A stretch of DNA of 64,000 nucleotides from Nocardioides mesophilus (GTDB lineage: Bacteria > Actinomycetota > Actinomycetes > Propionibacteriales > Nocardioidaceae), in the NCBI RefSeq assembly GCF_014395785.1, contig NZ_CP060713.1, forward strand, positions 62,001-126,000. The letters are read 5' to 3'. The position numbers and the translations under genes were made by a program. The notes beneath the pieces are model-generated. The model saw only the letters and a list, made by a program, of their open reading frames with translations. It did not search any database and was not told the DNA's origin. Position 1 is the stretch's first letter; each line of letters opens with the position of its first letter. Shown in pieces: positions 46,661 through 54,807 of the stretch.

Positions 46661-47986
46661 TCAGCTCCCGGCCGCGAAGATGGCGTCCATCTCCTTCGCC
46701 GCCTGCTCGGTCGCCTCCTGCACCGAGGCGTCCCCGGACAGGATCGACTGCAGCATCGCGGCGACGGTCTTCTTGCCCTGGACCTGGCCGTAGAGCGGGG
46801 TGACCGGGAGGCTGGCACCGCCCTCGACCATCTGCTGGGCGAAGGGCGCGACGACCGGGTCTTCCTCGGCCTGCACCTGCTCGAGCAGCTTCTTGGTGCC
46901 CGGGAAGAAGCCGGACTGCTCGCCCCACTCGGCGGCGAGGTCGCCGGTCGCCATGGTCTCGACCAGGGCGAACGCGAGGTCGGGGTTCTCGGTGCCCTGG
47001 AAGACGCCGAGGTGCGAACCGCCCAGGAACGACGGGGAGATCCCGCCGTCCTGCCCGGGGATCGGGAAGGCGCCGATCTTGCCCTTCAGGTCGGGGTTCG
47101 CCTCGACGAGGGCCCGCGGGGTCCAGCTGCCGGAGATCATCATCGCCACGTCACCGCGGGCGAAGGCGTCGGAGAGATCGGCTTCGTCCCAGGTGGTCGC
47201 GGCCGGGGTGGAGAAGCCGTGCTCGAGGGCGAGGTCGGTGTAGAACTCGATGCCCTCCTGCGCCTCGGGGGAGTCGATCGTGCTGGTCCAGCTGTCGCCG
47301 TCCTGCTCGGCGATCCGGCCGCCGGCACCCCAGATGAACGGGTAGACGCCGTACTCGCTGTCGCCGGGCACCGGGAGGGTGACCATGTCGGGGTTCGCCT
47401 TCTTCAGCTTCTCCCCCGCGGCGACCAGCTCGTCCCAGCTGGTCGGCGGCGTCACGCCTGCCTGGTCGAACACGTCGGTGCGGTAGACGAAGGACCGGAC
47501 GCCGGCGTACCACGGCATCCCGTAGAGCCCATCGTCGACGGTGCCCGCCTGCACCAGGCCCGGGACCAGCTGCTCCTCGAGGCCGGCCTTCTCGACCGGT
47601 CCGCTGAGGTCCATCAGCGCGCCCGCGGCGGCGAACTCCGGGGTCCACGTGGTGCCGATCTCGGCGACGTCAGGGGTGGTGTCGCCCGCGATCGCGTTCA
47701 CGAACTTGTCGTGCGCCTCGGCCCAGGGCACGAACTGCACGTCCAGCGTGGCGCCGGTCTTGTCCTCGAAGGCTGCCTTCAGGTCCTCGACGTAGGGCTC
47801 TGCATTCGGGTTGGTGCCCTCCATGATCCAGAGGCTCAGCTCCTCGCCCTCGCCGGAGACCTCGCCGCTCCCGGCCTGGTCGAACTCCGACCCTGCGGAC
47901 GACCCCGAGGCGTCGCTCCCGCAGGCGGAGAGCGGCGCCAGGACGGCGAGTGCGGCCAGCCCGACCGCCACGCGATTCCACTTCAT
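46661..47986 (-). CDS. extracellular sugar-binding lipoprotein of ABC importer
   Basis: A 441-residue family 1 solute-binding protein. The signal peptide ends in the lipobox LSACG (lipidated Cys22), so the mature protein is membrane-anchored. LSLWIMEGTNPNAEPYVEDL starts the first lobe, and PDVAEIGTTWTPEFAAAGAL (about residues 88-107) is typical of CUT1 binding proteins. Based on the linked enzymes the ligand is probably an amino sugar, a GlcNAc-MurNAc disaccharide or chitobiose; the sequence itself does not fix this. The ATG at 47986 is preceded by AAGGA; the longer frame to 48100 crosses the operator. Upstream lies the candidate GntR operator. Confidence 0.92.
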   Translation of the reverse strand: MKWNRVAVGLAALAVLAPLSACGSDASGSSAGSEFDQAGSGEVSGEGEELSLWIMEGTNPNAEPYVEDLKAAFEDKTGATLDVQFVPWAEAHDKFVNAIAGDTTPDVAEIGTTWTPEFAAAGALMDLSGPVEKAGLEEQLVPGLVQAGTVDDGLYGMPWYAGVRSFVYRTDVFDQAGVTPPTSWDELVAAGEKLKKANPDMVTLPVPGDSEYGVYPFIWGAGGRIAEQDGDSWTSTIDSPEAQEGIEFYTDLALEHGFSTPAATTWDEADLSDAFARGDVAMMISGSWTPRALVEANPDLKGKIGAFPIPGQDGGISPSFLGGSHLGVFQGTENPDLAFALVETMATGDLAAEWGEQSGFFPGTKKLLEQVQAEEDPVVAPFAQQMVEGGASLPVTPLYGQVQGKKTVAAMLQSILSGDASVQEATEQAAKEMDAIFAAGS

Positions 47987-48040
47987 TGCTGTCCTTCCCT
48001 GATGCTGGTCGAAACGGGACCGCCGAGTCAGCCGCCACCG

Positions 48041-48066
48041 AGACCATCGGCCTAGACCTTTGGTCT
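48041..48066. promoter_or_regulatory. candidate GntR-family operator before the importer operon
   Basis: Three half-site-like elements cluster here: AGACCA (48041-48046), GGCCTAGACC (48049-48058) and TTTGGTCT (48059-48066). CTAGACC also occurs in the site at 50618-50633, and both resemble the DasR-type dre consensus TGGTCTAGACCA with mismatches. The position, 55-80 bases before the binding-protein start, suits a repressor site. The regulator at 48162-48902 is the likely ligand. Confidence 0.5.
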
Positions 48067-48161
48067 GCCATTCATTCCACAGGGAGAGGGTCGCCGTCAA
48101 GACTCACACGCCGGCGCGTCGCCTCGGGCGCCGACCTGGTCGAGGAGCCGGCCCGCTGGGC

Positions 48162-48902
48162 TCACCCGGCGGCGGGCTCGGGCGGGAAGATGTCGGCGAC
48201 GATCCGGTAGCGGTCACCGCGGTAGAGCGAGCGGACGAACTCGGCCACCTCGCCCGTCGCGACCCGTGAGGTCCGCTCGAACAGGAACACCGGCGCGCCG
48301 GCCTCGACCCCGAGCAGCTCGGCGTCCTCCGCCCCGACCAGGGCCGGCTCCGCGGTCTGGGTGCCCGAGACGACCGGGTTGTGGTACCTGCCCGCGAGCA
48401 GGTCGTAGAACGATGTGCCGTCCAGGTCGGCGCCGGTCAGCCCGGGGGCTACCGTGCTCGGCACATGCAGGTCCTCCACCGCCATCGGCAGCCCGTCGGC
48501 CAGCCGGAGCCGGCGGATGTGCACCACCTCGGTGCGGGGCGGCACGTCGAGCAGCGAGGACAGCATCATCCCGGCGGCGAACCGGCGCGTCAGCAACGTC
48601 CTGCTGCCCGGCTCCATCCCCCGGGCGCGCATGTCGGCCGAGAACGAGGTGGCCGCGAGGCGCTGGGTCAGCTTGCCGGCGGAGACGAACGTCCCCGACC
48701 CCTGCCGCCGGATCAGCCGCGACTCCTCCACCAGCGAGTCCACCGCGCGGCGCAGGGTCATCCGGGCCACGCCGAGGTCGCGGGCCAGGTCGCGCTCGAC
48801 CGGAAGCGGCTCGCCCGGCGCCAGGCCCGCGATCAGCTGCTCCAGGCGCGCCCGCACCTGCTGCTGCTTCGGCGTCCCGGGCCGGGTGGCGGCGTTGCTC
48901 AC
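48162..48902 (-). CDS. GntR-family regulator (HutC/UTRA type, DasR/NagR-like)
   Basis: A 246-residue repressor. The N-terminal winged helix-turn-helix (about residues 10-75) includes LPVERDLARDLGVARMTLRR and IRRQGSGTFVS. The UTRA effector domain (about residues 90-243) contains the strands EVVHIRRLRLADGLPMAVED and FLFERTSRVATGEVAEFVRS. UTRA regulators such as DasR and NagR sense phosphorylated amino sugars, which fits the cluster. The GTG start at 48902 is chosen by homology. The gene lies between the glycosidase and the importer in the same direction. The effector is inferred. Confidence 0.9.
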   Translation of the reverse strand: MSNAATRPGTPKQQQVRARLEQLIAGLAPGEPLPVERDLARDLGVARMTLRRAVDSLVEESRLIRRQGSGTFVSAGKLTQRLAATSFSADMRARGMEPGSRTLLTRRFAAGMMLSSLLDVPPRTEVVHIRRLRLADGLPMAVEDLHVPSTVAPGLTGADLDGTSFYDLLAGRYHNPVVSGTQTAEPALVGAEDAELLGVEAGAPVFLFERTSRVATGEVAEFVRSLYRGDRYRIVADIFPPEPAAG

Positions 48903-48963
48903 GGGCCATTGGTACAGCACGCAGCCACGCGGCCACAAACGAACCGCCCGACAGGTGCGCCGC

Positions 48964-50559
48964 TCATCGCACCTCGATGCGGCGCGGGACGCTCTCCCGG
49001 TAGGCCCGGTCCAGCGCGGTGACGTAGTAGGTCACCCCGTCGGACGGAGCCGCCTCGTCGAGGTACGCCTGGTCCCCCTCCGAATCGGCCCGGAACCAAC
49101 CCAGCAGGTGCTCGGCGTCGGCGGTGTCGCACAGGTCCGCACTGCGCCCCGACACCCGGTAGATCGCGTAGGCGGCGTCGTCGCCGTCCCAGGTCAGCCG
49201 GATGCCGTCGGGGGTCCGCTCCGCGGCGACGGCTCCGACCGGTCGCGGCGCTCGGCCCGGCACGCCCTGGGTCACCGGGATCAGGGCCGGGTGGGCGTAG
49301 TGGTCGGCCTGGACGAGGTCCATGTGGCCGAGACGGTTGGCGCGCACGTCCTTGGCGGAGAAGTAGATGTCGCCCTGCACCTGCGGGAAGTCCCGGTTGA
49401 AGGTCAAGTGCCGGGTCATCTCCTCCGGGTCGGCCCAGGCCGGCGACTGCGTCGAGGTGCCGACCTTGTAGGTGGCCTGGCCGATGTAGAGCTGCGCGTC
49501 GGTGCCCTCGACCTGCTCGGCCCACCAGGGCACCAGCTTCGCGTAGTCGGCCGGCGCGAAGCCGATGTTCCAGTAGACCTGCGGGGCGATGTAGTCCAGC
49601 CAACCCTTGCGGACCCAACCGCGCGTGTCGGCGTAGAGGTCGTCGTAGGTCTCCGCTCCCGCGGTCGTCGCGGACCCCTCGGGATCGGTGCCGGCGTTGC
49701 GCCAGACGGCGAAGGGGCTGACCCCGAACTTCACCCACGGCTTCACCGCGTGGATCTGCTGGTCCAGCTCGGAGACCAGCAGGTCGGTGTTGTGGCGGCG
49801 CCAGTCGCCGACGGTGTCGAAGCCGTCGCCGTACGTCGCGTAGGTGTCGGCGTCGGGGAAGTCCACCCCACCGGCCGGGTAGGGGTAGAAGTAGTCGTCG
49901 AAGTGCACCGCGTCGATGTCGTAGCGCGTGGTGGCCTCGAGGATCACGTCCTCGACGTGGCGGCGGACCGCCGGGATCCCCGGGTTGTAGTAGAGCTTCC
50001 CGCCGTAGGAGACCAGCCAGTCCGGGTGCCGCCGCGCCGGGTGGTCGGGTGCCAGCGCCTCCCGGTCGGTGTTCATCGACACCCGGTAGGGGTTGAACCA
50101 GGCGTGGAACTCCAGGTTGCGCGCGTGCGCCTGCTCGACGGCGAAGGCCAGGGGGTCGTAGCCGGGGTCACCGCCGGGGGTGCCGGTGAGGTAGCGCGAC
50201 CAGGGCTCGAGGTCGGAGGGCCAGAACGTGTCGGCGGTCGGGCGGACCTGGACGACGACGGCGTTCAACCCGCGGGCGGCGGCCTCGTCGTACCACTGCT
50301 CGAGCTCCGCCTTCTGGTCCGCGACGCTCAGGCCGGGGCGCGAGGGCCAGTCGATGTTGACCACGCTCGCGATCCAGTCACCGCGCAGCTGCCGCTTGGG
50401 TGCGTCCGGCGCGACCGCACAGTCGCGTCCCTGGGCGCCGGGGGGCCGGGCCGCTCCCGTGCCGGTCGAGCCCGCCGAGGCGGCGGGCGCCGCCACCAGG
50501 CAACCGAGTCCGAGGGCGGAGCAGGCCAGCACAGCGGCCGCTCGTGACGTTCCACGCAT
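48964..50559 (-). CDS. secreted GHL10-family glycosidase (DigH-like)
   Basis: A 531-residue secreted protein. The signal peptide ends near APAASA (about residue 28), and the GHL10 (family-10-like, DUF187) TIM barrel spans about residues 55-420. Catalytic-site stretches include GLNAVVVQVRPTADTFWPS, FHAWFNPYRVS and DAVHFDDYFYPYPAGGVDFP. A fibronectin-III-like C-terminal module (about 440-531) follows. E. coli DigH (YddW) of this family cleaves peptide-free peptidoglycan glycan strands. That activity would feed sugars to the importer downstream, which is inference from context. The start ATG has GGGAG nine bases upstream. A candidate operator lies 59 bases before the start. Confidence 0.88.
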   Translation of the reverse strand: MRGTSRAAAVLACSALGLGCLVAAPAASAGSTGTGAARPPGAQGRDCAVAPDAPKRQLRGDWIASVVNIDWPSRPGLSVADQKAELEQWYDEAAARGLNAVVVQVRPTADTFWPSDLEPWSRYLTGTPGGDPGYDPLAFAVEQAHARNLEFHAWFNPYRVSMNTDREALAPDHPARRHPDWLVSYGGKLYYNPGIPAVRRHVEDVILEATTRYDIDAVHFDDYFYPYPAGGVDFPDADTYATYGDGFDTVGDWRRHNTDLLVSELDQQIHAVKPWVKFGVSPFAVWRNAGTDPEGSATTAGAETYDDLYADTRGWVRKGWLDYIAPQVYWNIGFAPADYAKLVPWWAEQVEGTDAQLYIGQATYKVGTSTQSPAWADPEEMTRHLTFNRDFPQVQGDIYFSAKDVRANRLGHMDLVQADHYAHPALIPVTQGVPGRAPRPVGAVAAERTPDGIRLTWDGDDAAYAIYRVSGRSADLCDTADAEHLLGWFRADSEGDQAYLDEAAPSDGVTYYVTALDRAYRESVPRRIEVR

Positions 50560-50617
50560 GGATGATCTCCCGAGATGAGGTCTGCGGCGGCACCCGCGGA
50601 CCAGGCCGCGATGTACC

Positions 50618-50633
50618 AATGGACTAGACCAAT
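50618..50633. promoter_or_regulatory. candidate GntR operator before the glycosidase gene
   Basis: AATGGACTAGACCAAT is symmetric at 12 of 16 positions and differs from the dre core TGGTCTAGACCA at one position. It shares CTAGACC with the site at 48041-48066. It lies 59-74 bases upstream of the glycosidase start, suggesting co-regulation with the importer operon. Confidence 0.55.
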
Positions 50634-50719
50634 CAACCCGAAGTCCACCGTCTCGTCAACCCCCTAGATCAGAGCACGGGCACCGGAAGCGGCCGTTCTG
50701 CCAGGAGGGCACCGCTGGG

Positions 50720-51673
50720 TCAGCCGGCCTCGCTGAAGGTGCGCCGGTAGCGCTGCGGGCTCACCGACCGGGCCCGGGTGAAGTGGTGCCGCAGGGTGGC
50801 GGCGTTGCCGAAGCCGACCTCGTGGGCGATCCGGTCCACCGAGCGCCCGGTGGTCTCCAGCAGCTCCTCGGCGCGGAGCACCCGGCGGCTGGTGATCCAG
50901 GCGTGCGGGGTGGTGCCGGTCTCGGCGCGGAACCGGCGCGCGAAGGTGCGCGCCGACATCGACGCCCGGCGGGCCAGCTCCGCCACGGAGTGCTGCTCGT
51001 CGAGATGCTCGTCGAGCCAGGTCAGCAGCGGGGCGAGCGTGTCGGCGTCGTCGCAGGCGGCCACCGGGGTCCGGATGAACTGCGCCTGGCCGCCCTCGCG
51101 CTGCGGAGGGACCACCATCCTCCGGGCGATCTTGCCGGCTGCCGCGGCGCCGTACTCCTTGCGCCACAGGTGCAGGCAGGCGTCGATCCCGGCAGCGGTG
51201 CCCGCGCTGGTGATCACCGGGTCGGCGTCGACGTAGAGCACCTCCGGCACCACCCGGGCGCGCGGGTAGCGGGCGGCGAGCTCGGCGGTGTGTCGCCAGT
51301 GCGTGGTGCACTCCCGGTCGTCGAGCAGACCGGCCTCGCCGAGCACGAAGGCCCCGGAGCACACCGAGATCACCCGGGCACCTCGCGCGTGCGCGGCCCG
51401 GAGCGCCTCGACGAGCGCCGCGGGAACCGGCGCGTCGGTGTCGAAGGCCGGGACGCCCACCAGGTCCGCCTCGTTCACCCGCGCGAGGTCGTGCTCGACG
51501 GAGATCCCGAAGCCGCCGGAGGTGCGGTAGGTGCCGGGGCGGGGCGCGCAGACGGCGAAGTCGAGCACCGGCAGGCCGTCGTCGGAGCGGTCGGTCCCGA
51601 GCGCCTCACAGAGCACGCCGAGCTCGAAGGGGGCGATCCCGTCCGCGACCAGCACGGCGACGTTGGTGAGCAT
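50720..51673 (-). CDS. GlxA-type AraC regulator (DJ-1/PfpI domain plus HTH)
   Basis: A 317-residue GlxA-family regulator. The N-terminal DJ-1/PfpI-like domain (about residues 4-185) has the nucleophile-elbow segment VISVCSGAFVLGEAGLL with its cysteine. The C-terminal AraC DNA-binding domain (about residues 215-315) has two helix-turn-helices, VAELARRASMSARTFARRF and IAHEVGFGNAATLRHHF. The target is unknown. It is divergent from the 55-residue membrane protein gene, which may be one of its targets. Confidence 0.9.
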   Translation of the reverse strand: MLTNVAVLVADGIAPFELGVLCEALGTDRSDDGLPVLDFAVCAPRPGTYRTSGGFGISVEHDLARVNEADLVGVPAFDTDAPVPAALVEALRAAHARGARVISVCSGAFVLGEAGLLDDRECTTHWRHTAELAARYPRARVVPEVLYVDADPVITSAGTAAGIDACLHLWRKEYGAAAAGKIARRMVVPPQREGGQAQFIRTPVAACDDADTLAPLLTWLDEHLDEQHSVAELARRASMSARTFARRFRAETGTTPHAWITSRRVLRAEELLETTGRSVDRIAHEVGFGNAATLRHHFTRARSVSPQRYRRTFSEAG

Positions 51674-51767
51674 GGGACAGAGTCTGGCACAAGGTTGGCA
51701 GGAAATCGACGCACCCTGACCTGACTGCCACTCGTGGCAGTATCACGAGGAGCGCAGACTTGCTGCC

Positions 51768-51935
51768 ATGACTACCGCACTCCTCCTCCTGGTCCTGGTC
51801 GCCGTCGTCCTGCTCGGGATGCTCGCCGCGGCGGCGTTCGTCAAGAACGACGGCTACGGCCGTCCCGGTCGCAGCACGCCCCGCAGCCACGTCCCGGACG
51901 TGTTCGACCCTCGCTCCCCCACCCGCTTCGCGTGA
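51768..51935 (+). CDS. small membrane protein, 55 residues
   Basis: The ATG at 51768 starts a 55-residue protein with one Leu/Val/Ala-rich helix (residues 4-24), then a charged cytoplasmic or extracellular tail ending SPTRFA. No family is recognised. Codon use is normal. A strong 18-bp terminator lies 23 bases after the stop, supporting a real transcription unit. It is divergent from the GlxA-type gene. Confidence 0.6.
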   Translation: MTTALLLLVLVAVVLLGMLAAAAFVKNDGYGRPGRSTPRSHVPDVFDPRSPTRFA

Positions 51936-51957
51936 GCCGCGTGCGCCGCGCACGACG

Positions 51958-51997
51958 ACGAGGGCCCGGTCACCTGTTCAGGTGACCGGGCCCTCGT
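51958..51997. terminator. strong bidirectional terminator
   Basis: Arms 51958-51975 and 51980-51997 form a perfect 18-bp stem (ACGAGGGCCCGGTCACCT and its complement) with the tetraloop GTTC. It separates the small membrane protein gene from the convergent rpsA gene. Confidence 0.85.
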
Positions 51998-52060
51998 GCG
52001 TGGATCGTCAGCTCCCGTCGCGGCGCCTCAGCGCCTCACGGGGTCAGCGTGCCTGACAGG

Positions 52061-53530
52061 TCAGGACGCGCCGCCGGTGAGCTTCTCGCGCAGCGCCTGC
52101 AGCGCCTCGTCCGAGGCGAGCGAGCCGCCGGTCTCGGCCGCCGCCTCCTCGACGCCGGCACCGCTGGAGTACGAGGTGGCCTCGCCGGCCTCGACCTCGG
52201 CCTGCTTGGCCTCGACCTGCTGCTTGACGTGCGCCTCCCAGCGAGCGTGCGCCTTGGCGTACTGCTCCTCCCAGGTGGCGCGCTGCTCGTCGTACCCCTC
52301 GAGCCACTCGCCGGTCTCCGGGTCGAAGCCCTCGGGGTAGATGTAGTTGCCCTGCTCGTCGTAGGACGCCGTCATGCCGTAGAGCGTCGGGTCGAACTCC
52401 TCCGACTCCGAGGCGGTCGCGGTGTCGTTGGCCTGCTTGAGCGACAGCGAGATCCGGCGACGCTCGAGGTCGATGTCGATGATCTTGACCATGACGTCGT
52501 CGTTGACCTGGACGACCTGCTCGGGGATCTCGACGTGACGCTCGGCGAGCTCGGAGATGTGCACCAGGCCCTCGATGCCCTCCTCGACCCGGACGAACGA
52601 ACCGAACGGCACCAGCTTGGTGACCTTGCCCGGCACGATCTGGCCGATCTGGTGGGTCCGGGCGAAGTGCTGCCACGGGTCCTCCTGCGTCGCCTTCAGC
52701 GACAGGGAGACCCGCTCGCGGTCCATGTCCACGTCGAGGACCTCGACGGTGACCTCGTCGCCCACGGCGACGACCTCGGAGGGGTGGTCGATGTGCTTCC
52801 ACGACAGCTCGGAGACGTGCACCAGGCCGTCGACGCCGCCGAGGTCCACGAACGCACCGAAGTTGACGATCGAGGAGACGACACCCTTGCGGATCTGACC
52901 CTTCTGGAGCTGGGTCAGGAAGCCCTGACGCACCTCGGACTGGGTCTGCTCGAGCCACGCACGACGTGAGAGCACGACGTTGTTGCGGTTCTTGTCCAGC
53001 TCGATGATCTTCGCCTCGAGCTCCTTGCCGACGTACGGCTGGAGGTCGCGGACGCGACGCATCTCCACCAGGGAGGCGGGCAGGAAGCCGCGCAGCCCGA
53101 TGTCCAGGATGAGGCCACCCTTGACGACCTCGATGACGGTGCCGGTGACGACGCCGTCCTCTTCCTTGACCTGCTCGATGGTGCCCCAGGCGCGCTCGTA
53201 CTGGGCGCGCTTCTTGGACAGGATCAGGCGGCCTTCCTTGTCCTCCTTCTGGAGGACGAGGGCCTCGACCTTGTCACCGACGGAGACCACCTCGGAGGGG
53301 TCGACGTCGTGCTTGATCGAGAGCTCGCGCGAGGGGATGACACCCTCGGTCTTGTAGCCGATGTCGAGCAGGACCTCGTCGCGGTCGACCTTCACGATCG
53401 TGCCTTCGACGATGTCGCCGTCGTTGAAGTACTTGATGGTCGCGTCGATGGCGGCGAGGAAGTCCTCTTCGGACCCGATGTCGTTGACCGCGATCTGCGG
53501 GGCGTCCTGAAGAGCGGGGGTGATCGTCAT
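52061..53530 (-). CDS. rpsA: 30S ribosomal protein S1
   Basis: This ribosomal protein assists mRNA binding to the 30S subunit. It has 489 residues with four S1/OB domains: about 34-105 (GDIVEGTIVKVDRDEVLLDI), 122-185, 205-275 (IRKGVVSSIVNFGAFVDLGG) and 290-362 (IVPGKVTKLVPFGSFVRVEE). An acidic Glu/Ala-rich tail of about 100 residues follows. Four-domain S1 is the actinobacterial form; E. coli has six. The ATG at 53530 is used; AAGGAA lies 12 bases upstream. In many actinobacteria coaE lies close downstream, but here it is 14 kb away. Confidence 0.95.
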   Translation of the reverse strand: MTITPALQDAPQIAVNDIGSEEDFLAAIDATIKYFNDGDIVEGTIVKVDRDEVLLDIGYKTEGVIPSRELSIKHDVDPSEVVSVGDKVEALVLQKEDKEGRLILSKKRAQYERAWGTIEQVKEEDGVVTGTVIEVVKGGLILDIGLRGFLPASLVEMRRVRDLQPYVGKELEAKIIELDKNRNNVVLSRRAWLEQTQSEVRQGFLTQLQKGQIRKGVVSSIVNFGAFVDLGGVDGLVHVSELSWKHIDHPSEVVAVGDEVTVEVLDVDMDRERVSLSLKATQEDPWQHFARTHQIGQIVPGKVTKLVPFGSFVRVEEGIEGLVHISELAERHVEIPEQVVQVNDDVMVKIIDIDLERRRISLSLKQANDTATASESEEFDPTLYGMTASYDEQGNYIYPEGFDPETGEWLEGYDEQRATWEEQYAKAHARWEAHVKQQVEAKQAEVEAGEATSYSSGAGVEEAAAETGGSLASDEALQALREKLTGGAS

Positions 53531-53735
53531 AAGGGAGTGGGTTCCTTGGAATGGATAGTTGTCGTACGGACGCGCCAGAGCCCTGTTTCACTACCTGGTG
53601 TCCGGCTTGCGGCGATAGCGAGCGAGAACCTGCTCCGTCTGAGACTCCGGCAGACTCCTGCGCACCGGTCAGGATACGCGCCCCGGGACGCGTGCGTCCA
53701 ACCGGGACGACGACCGCCCTCGGCGTCCGCTCGGC

Positions 53736-54650
53736 TCACGGTACGGCGTGCAGGTCGGCGTCGCGCGCGACGGCCCGCAGCTGCGCGTCGGCCCGCTCGG
53801 TCACCGGGTTCTCGCCGCGCCGCGCGGCCAGGTCCATCAGCGCGGCGAGGTCCGCGGCGCGGGCCTGGTCGAGCAGCCGCGCCCGGTCCAGGCCGTCCAG
53901 CCCGGCGGTCACGTCCAGGTAGGAGTCGAGCACCCCCTCGACCAGCAGCGGGTCCCGGTCGAAGCGCAGCAGGTTGCCGAGATCCGCACCCGGCGCTCCG
54001 GCGTGCGCGAACTCCCAGTCCACCACCCCGGTCACGGCACCGGTGGCCGCGTCCACCAGCAGGTTCTTGGCGTTGAAGTCGCTGTGCACCAGGCAGCTGC
54101 GCTCCACCCGGTCGAGCAGGTCCTGCGCCCGGTCGGCCGCGGCCAGCAGGCCGCCGTACTCCCGCTCGGACCAGTCCGCCAGCGCGGAGCCCACGCGGCG
54201 CTCCTCCACGAAGCCCACCAGATCCGCCGCCCCGGGCCACCGCTCGATCCGCAGGTCGGCGTCGGCGAACCTGCCGGGGCGCAGCATCGGCACTCCGGCC
54301 AGCCGGCCGAGCGCCGCGCCCAGCGCGGCCGCCACCGTGTGGCGCACGTCGTCGCGCAGCCGCGGCCAGGCGACCTCGAGCCGCTCCCCCGGCAGGAACG
54401 AGGTGACCAGCAGCGCCGGGGTGCCGGCCGCCGGGTCCGGGCGCCGGAGCTCGAGCACCCGCGGGACCGGCAGCAGGCCGCGCACGAGCCGCAGCACCGC
54501 CGCGTCCACCTCCACCGCCCCGGCCCCCCGCTGTGCCCCGCGCCCGGCGTACACCCGGACCACGCTCCGCTCTCCCGCCGAGGTGGCCAGGAACGTCTCG
54601 CCGCTGTAGCCGCCCTCGAGCGGGGTCATGCCGTAGTCCACGCACGGCAT
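53736..54650 (-). CDS. aminoglycoside phosphotransferase-like kinase
   Basis: A 304-residue kinase-like protein of the APH superfamily. The catalytic loop is SCLVHSDFNAKNLLVD (about residues 190-205) and the metal-binding segment is GVVDWEFAHAGAPGADLGNL. The start has MTPLEGGYSGETFLA, a pattern shared with actinobacterial phosphotransferase relatives, but without known resistance function. Starts are possible at GTG 54671, ATG 54650 and ATG 54629. I chose 54650, but homology begins at 54629. The natural substrate is unknown. Confidence 0.83.
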   Translation of the reverse strand: MPCVDYGMTPLEGGYSGETFLATSAGERSVVRVYAGRGAQRGAGAVEVDAAVLRLVRGLLPVPRVLELRRPDPAAGTPALLVTSFLPGERLEVAWPRLRDDVRHTVAAALGAALGRLAGVPMLRPGRFADADLRIERWPGAADLVGFVEERRVGSALADWSEREYGGLLAAADRAQDLLDRVERSCLVHSDFNAKNLLVDAATGAVTGVVDWEFAHAGAPGADLGNLLRFDRDPLLVEGVLDSYLDVTAGLDGLDRARLLDQARAADLAALMDLAARRGENPVTERADAQLRAVARDADLHAVP

Positions 54651-54807
54651 GCTGCCAGGCAGCGGCGACACCCGGACCTCCGCCCGGCGGGGCGCGTTAG
54701 GCTCGGGGTATGCCGCTCCCCGGCCCGGTGCCCCTCCCGGCCCGCTTCACCGCCGTCGACGGCACCCCCGCGGTGCACTGCGCGGCCCCCAGCGGGGGCG
54801 ATCCCCG

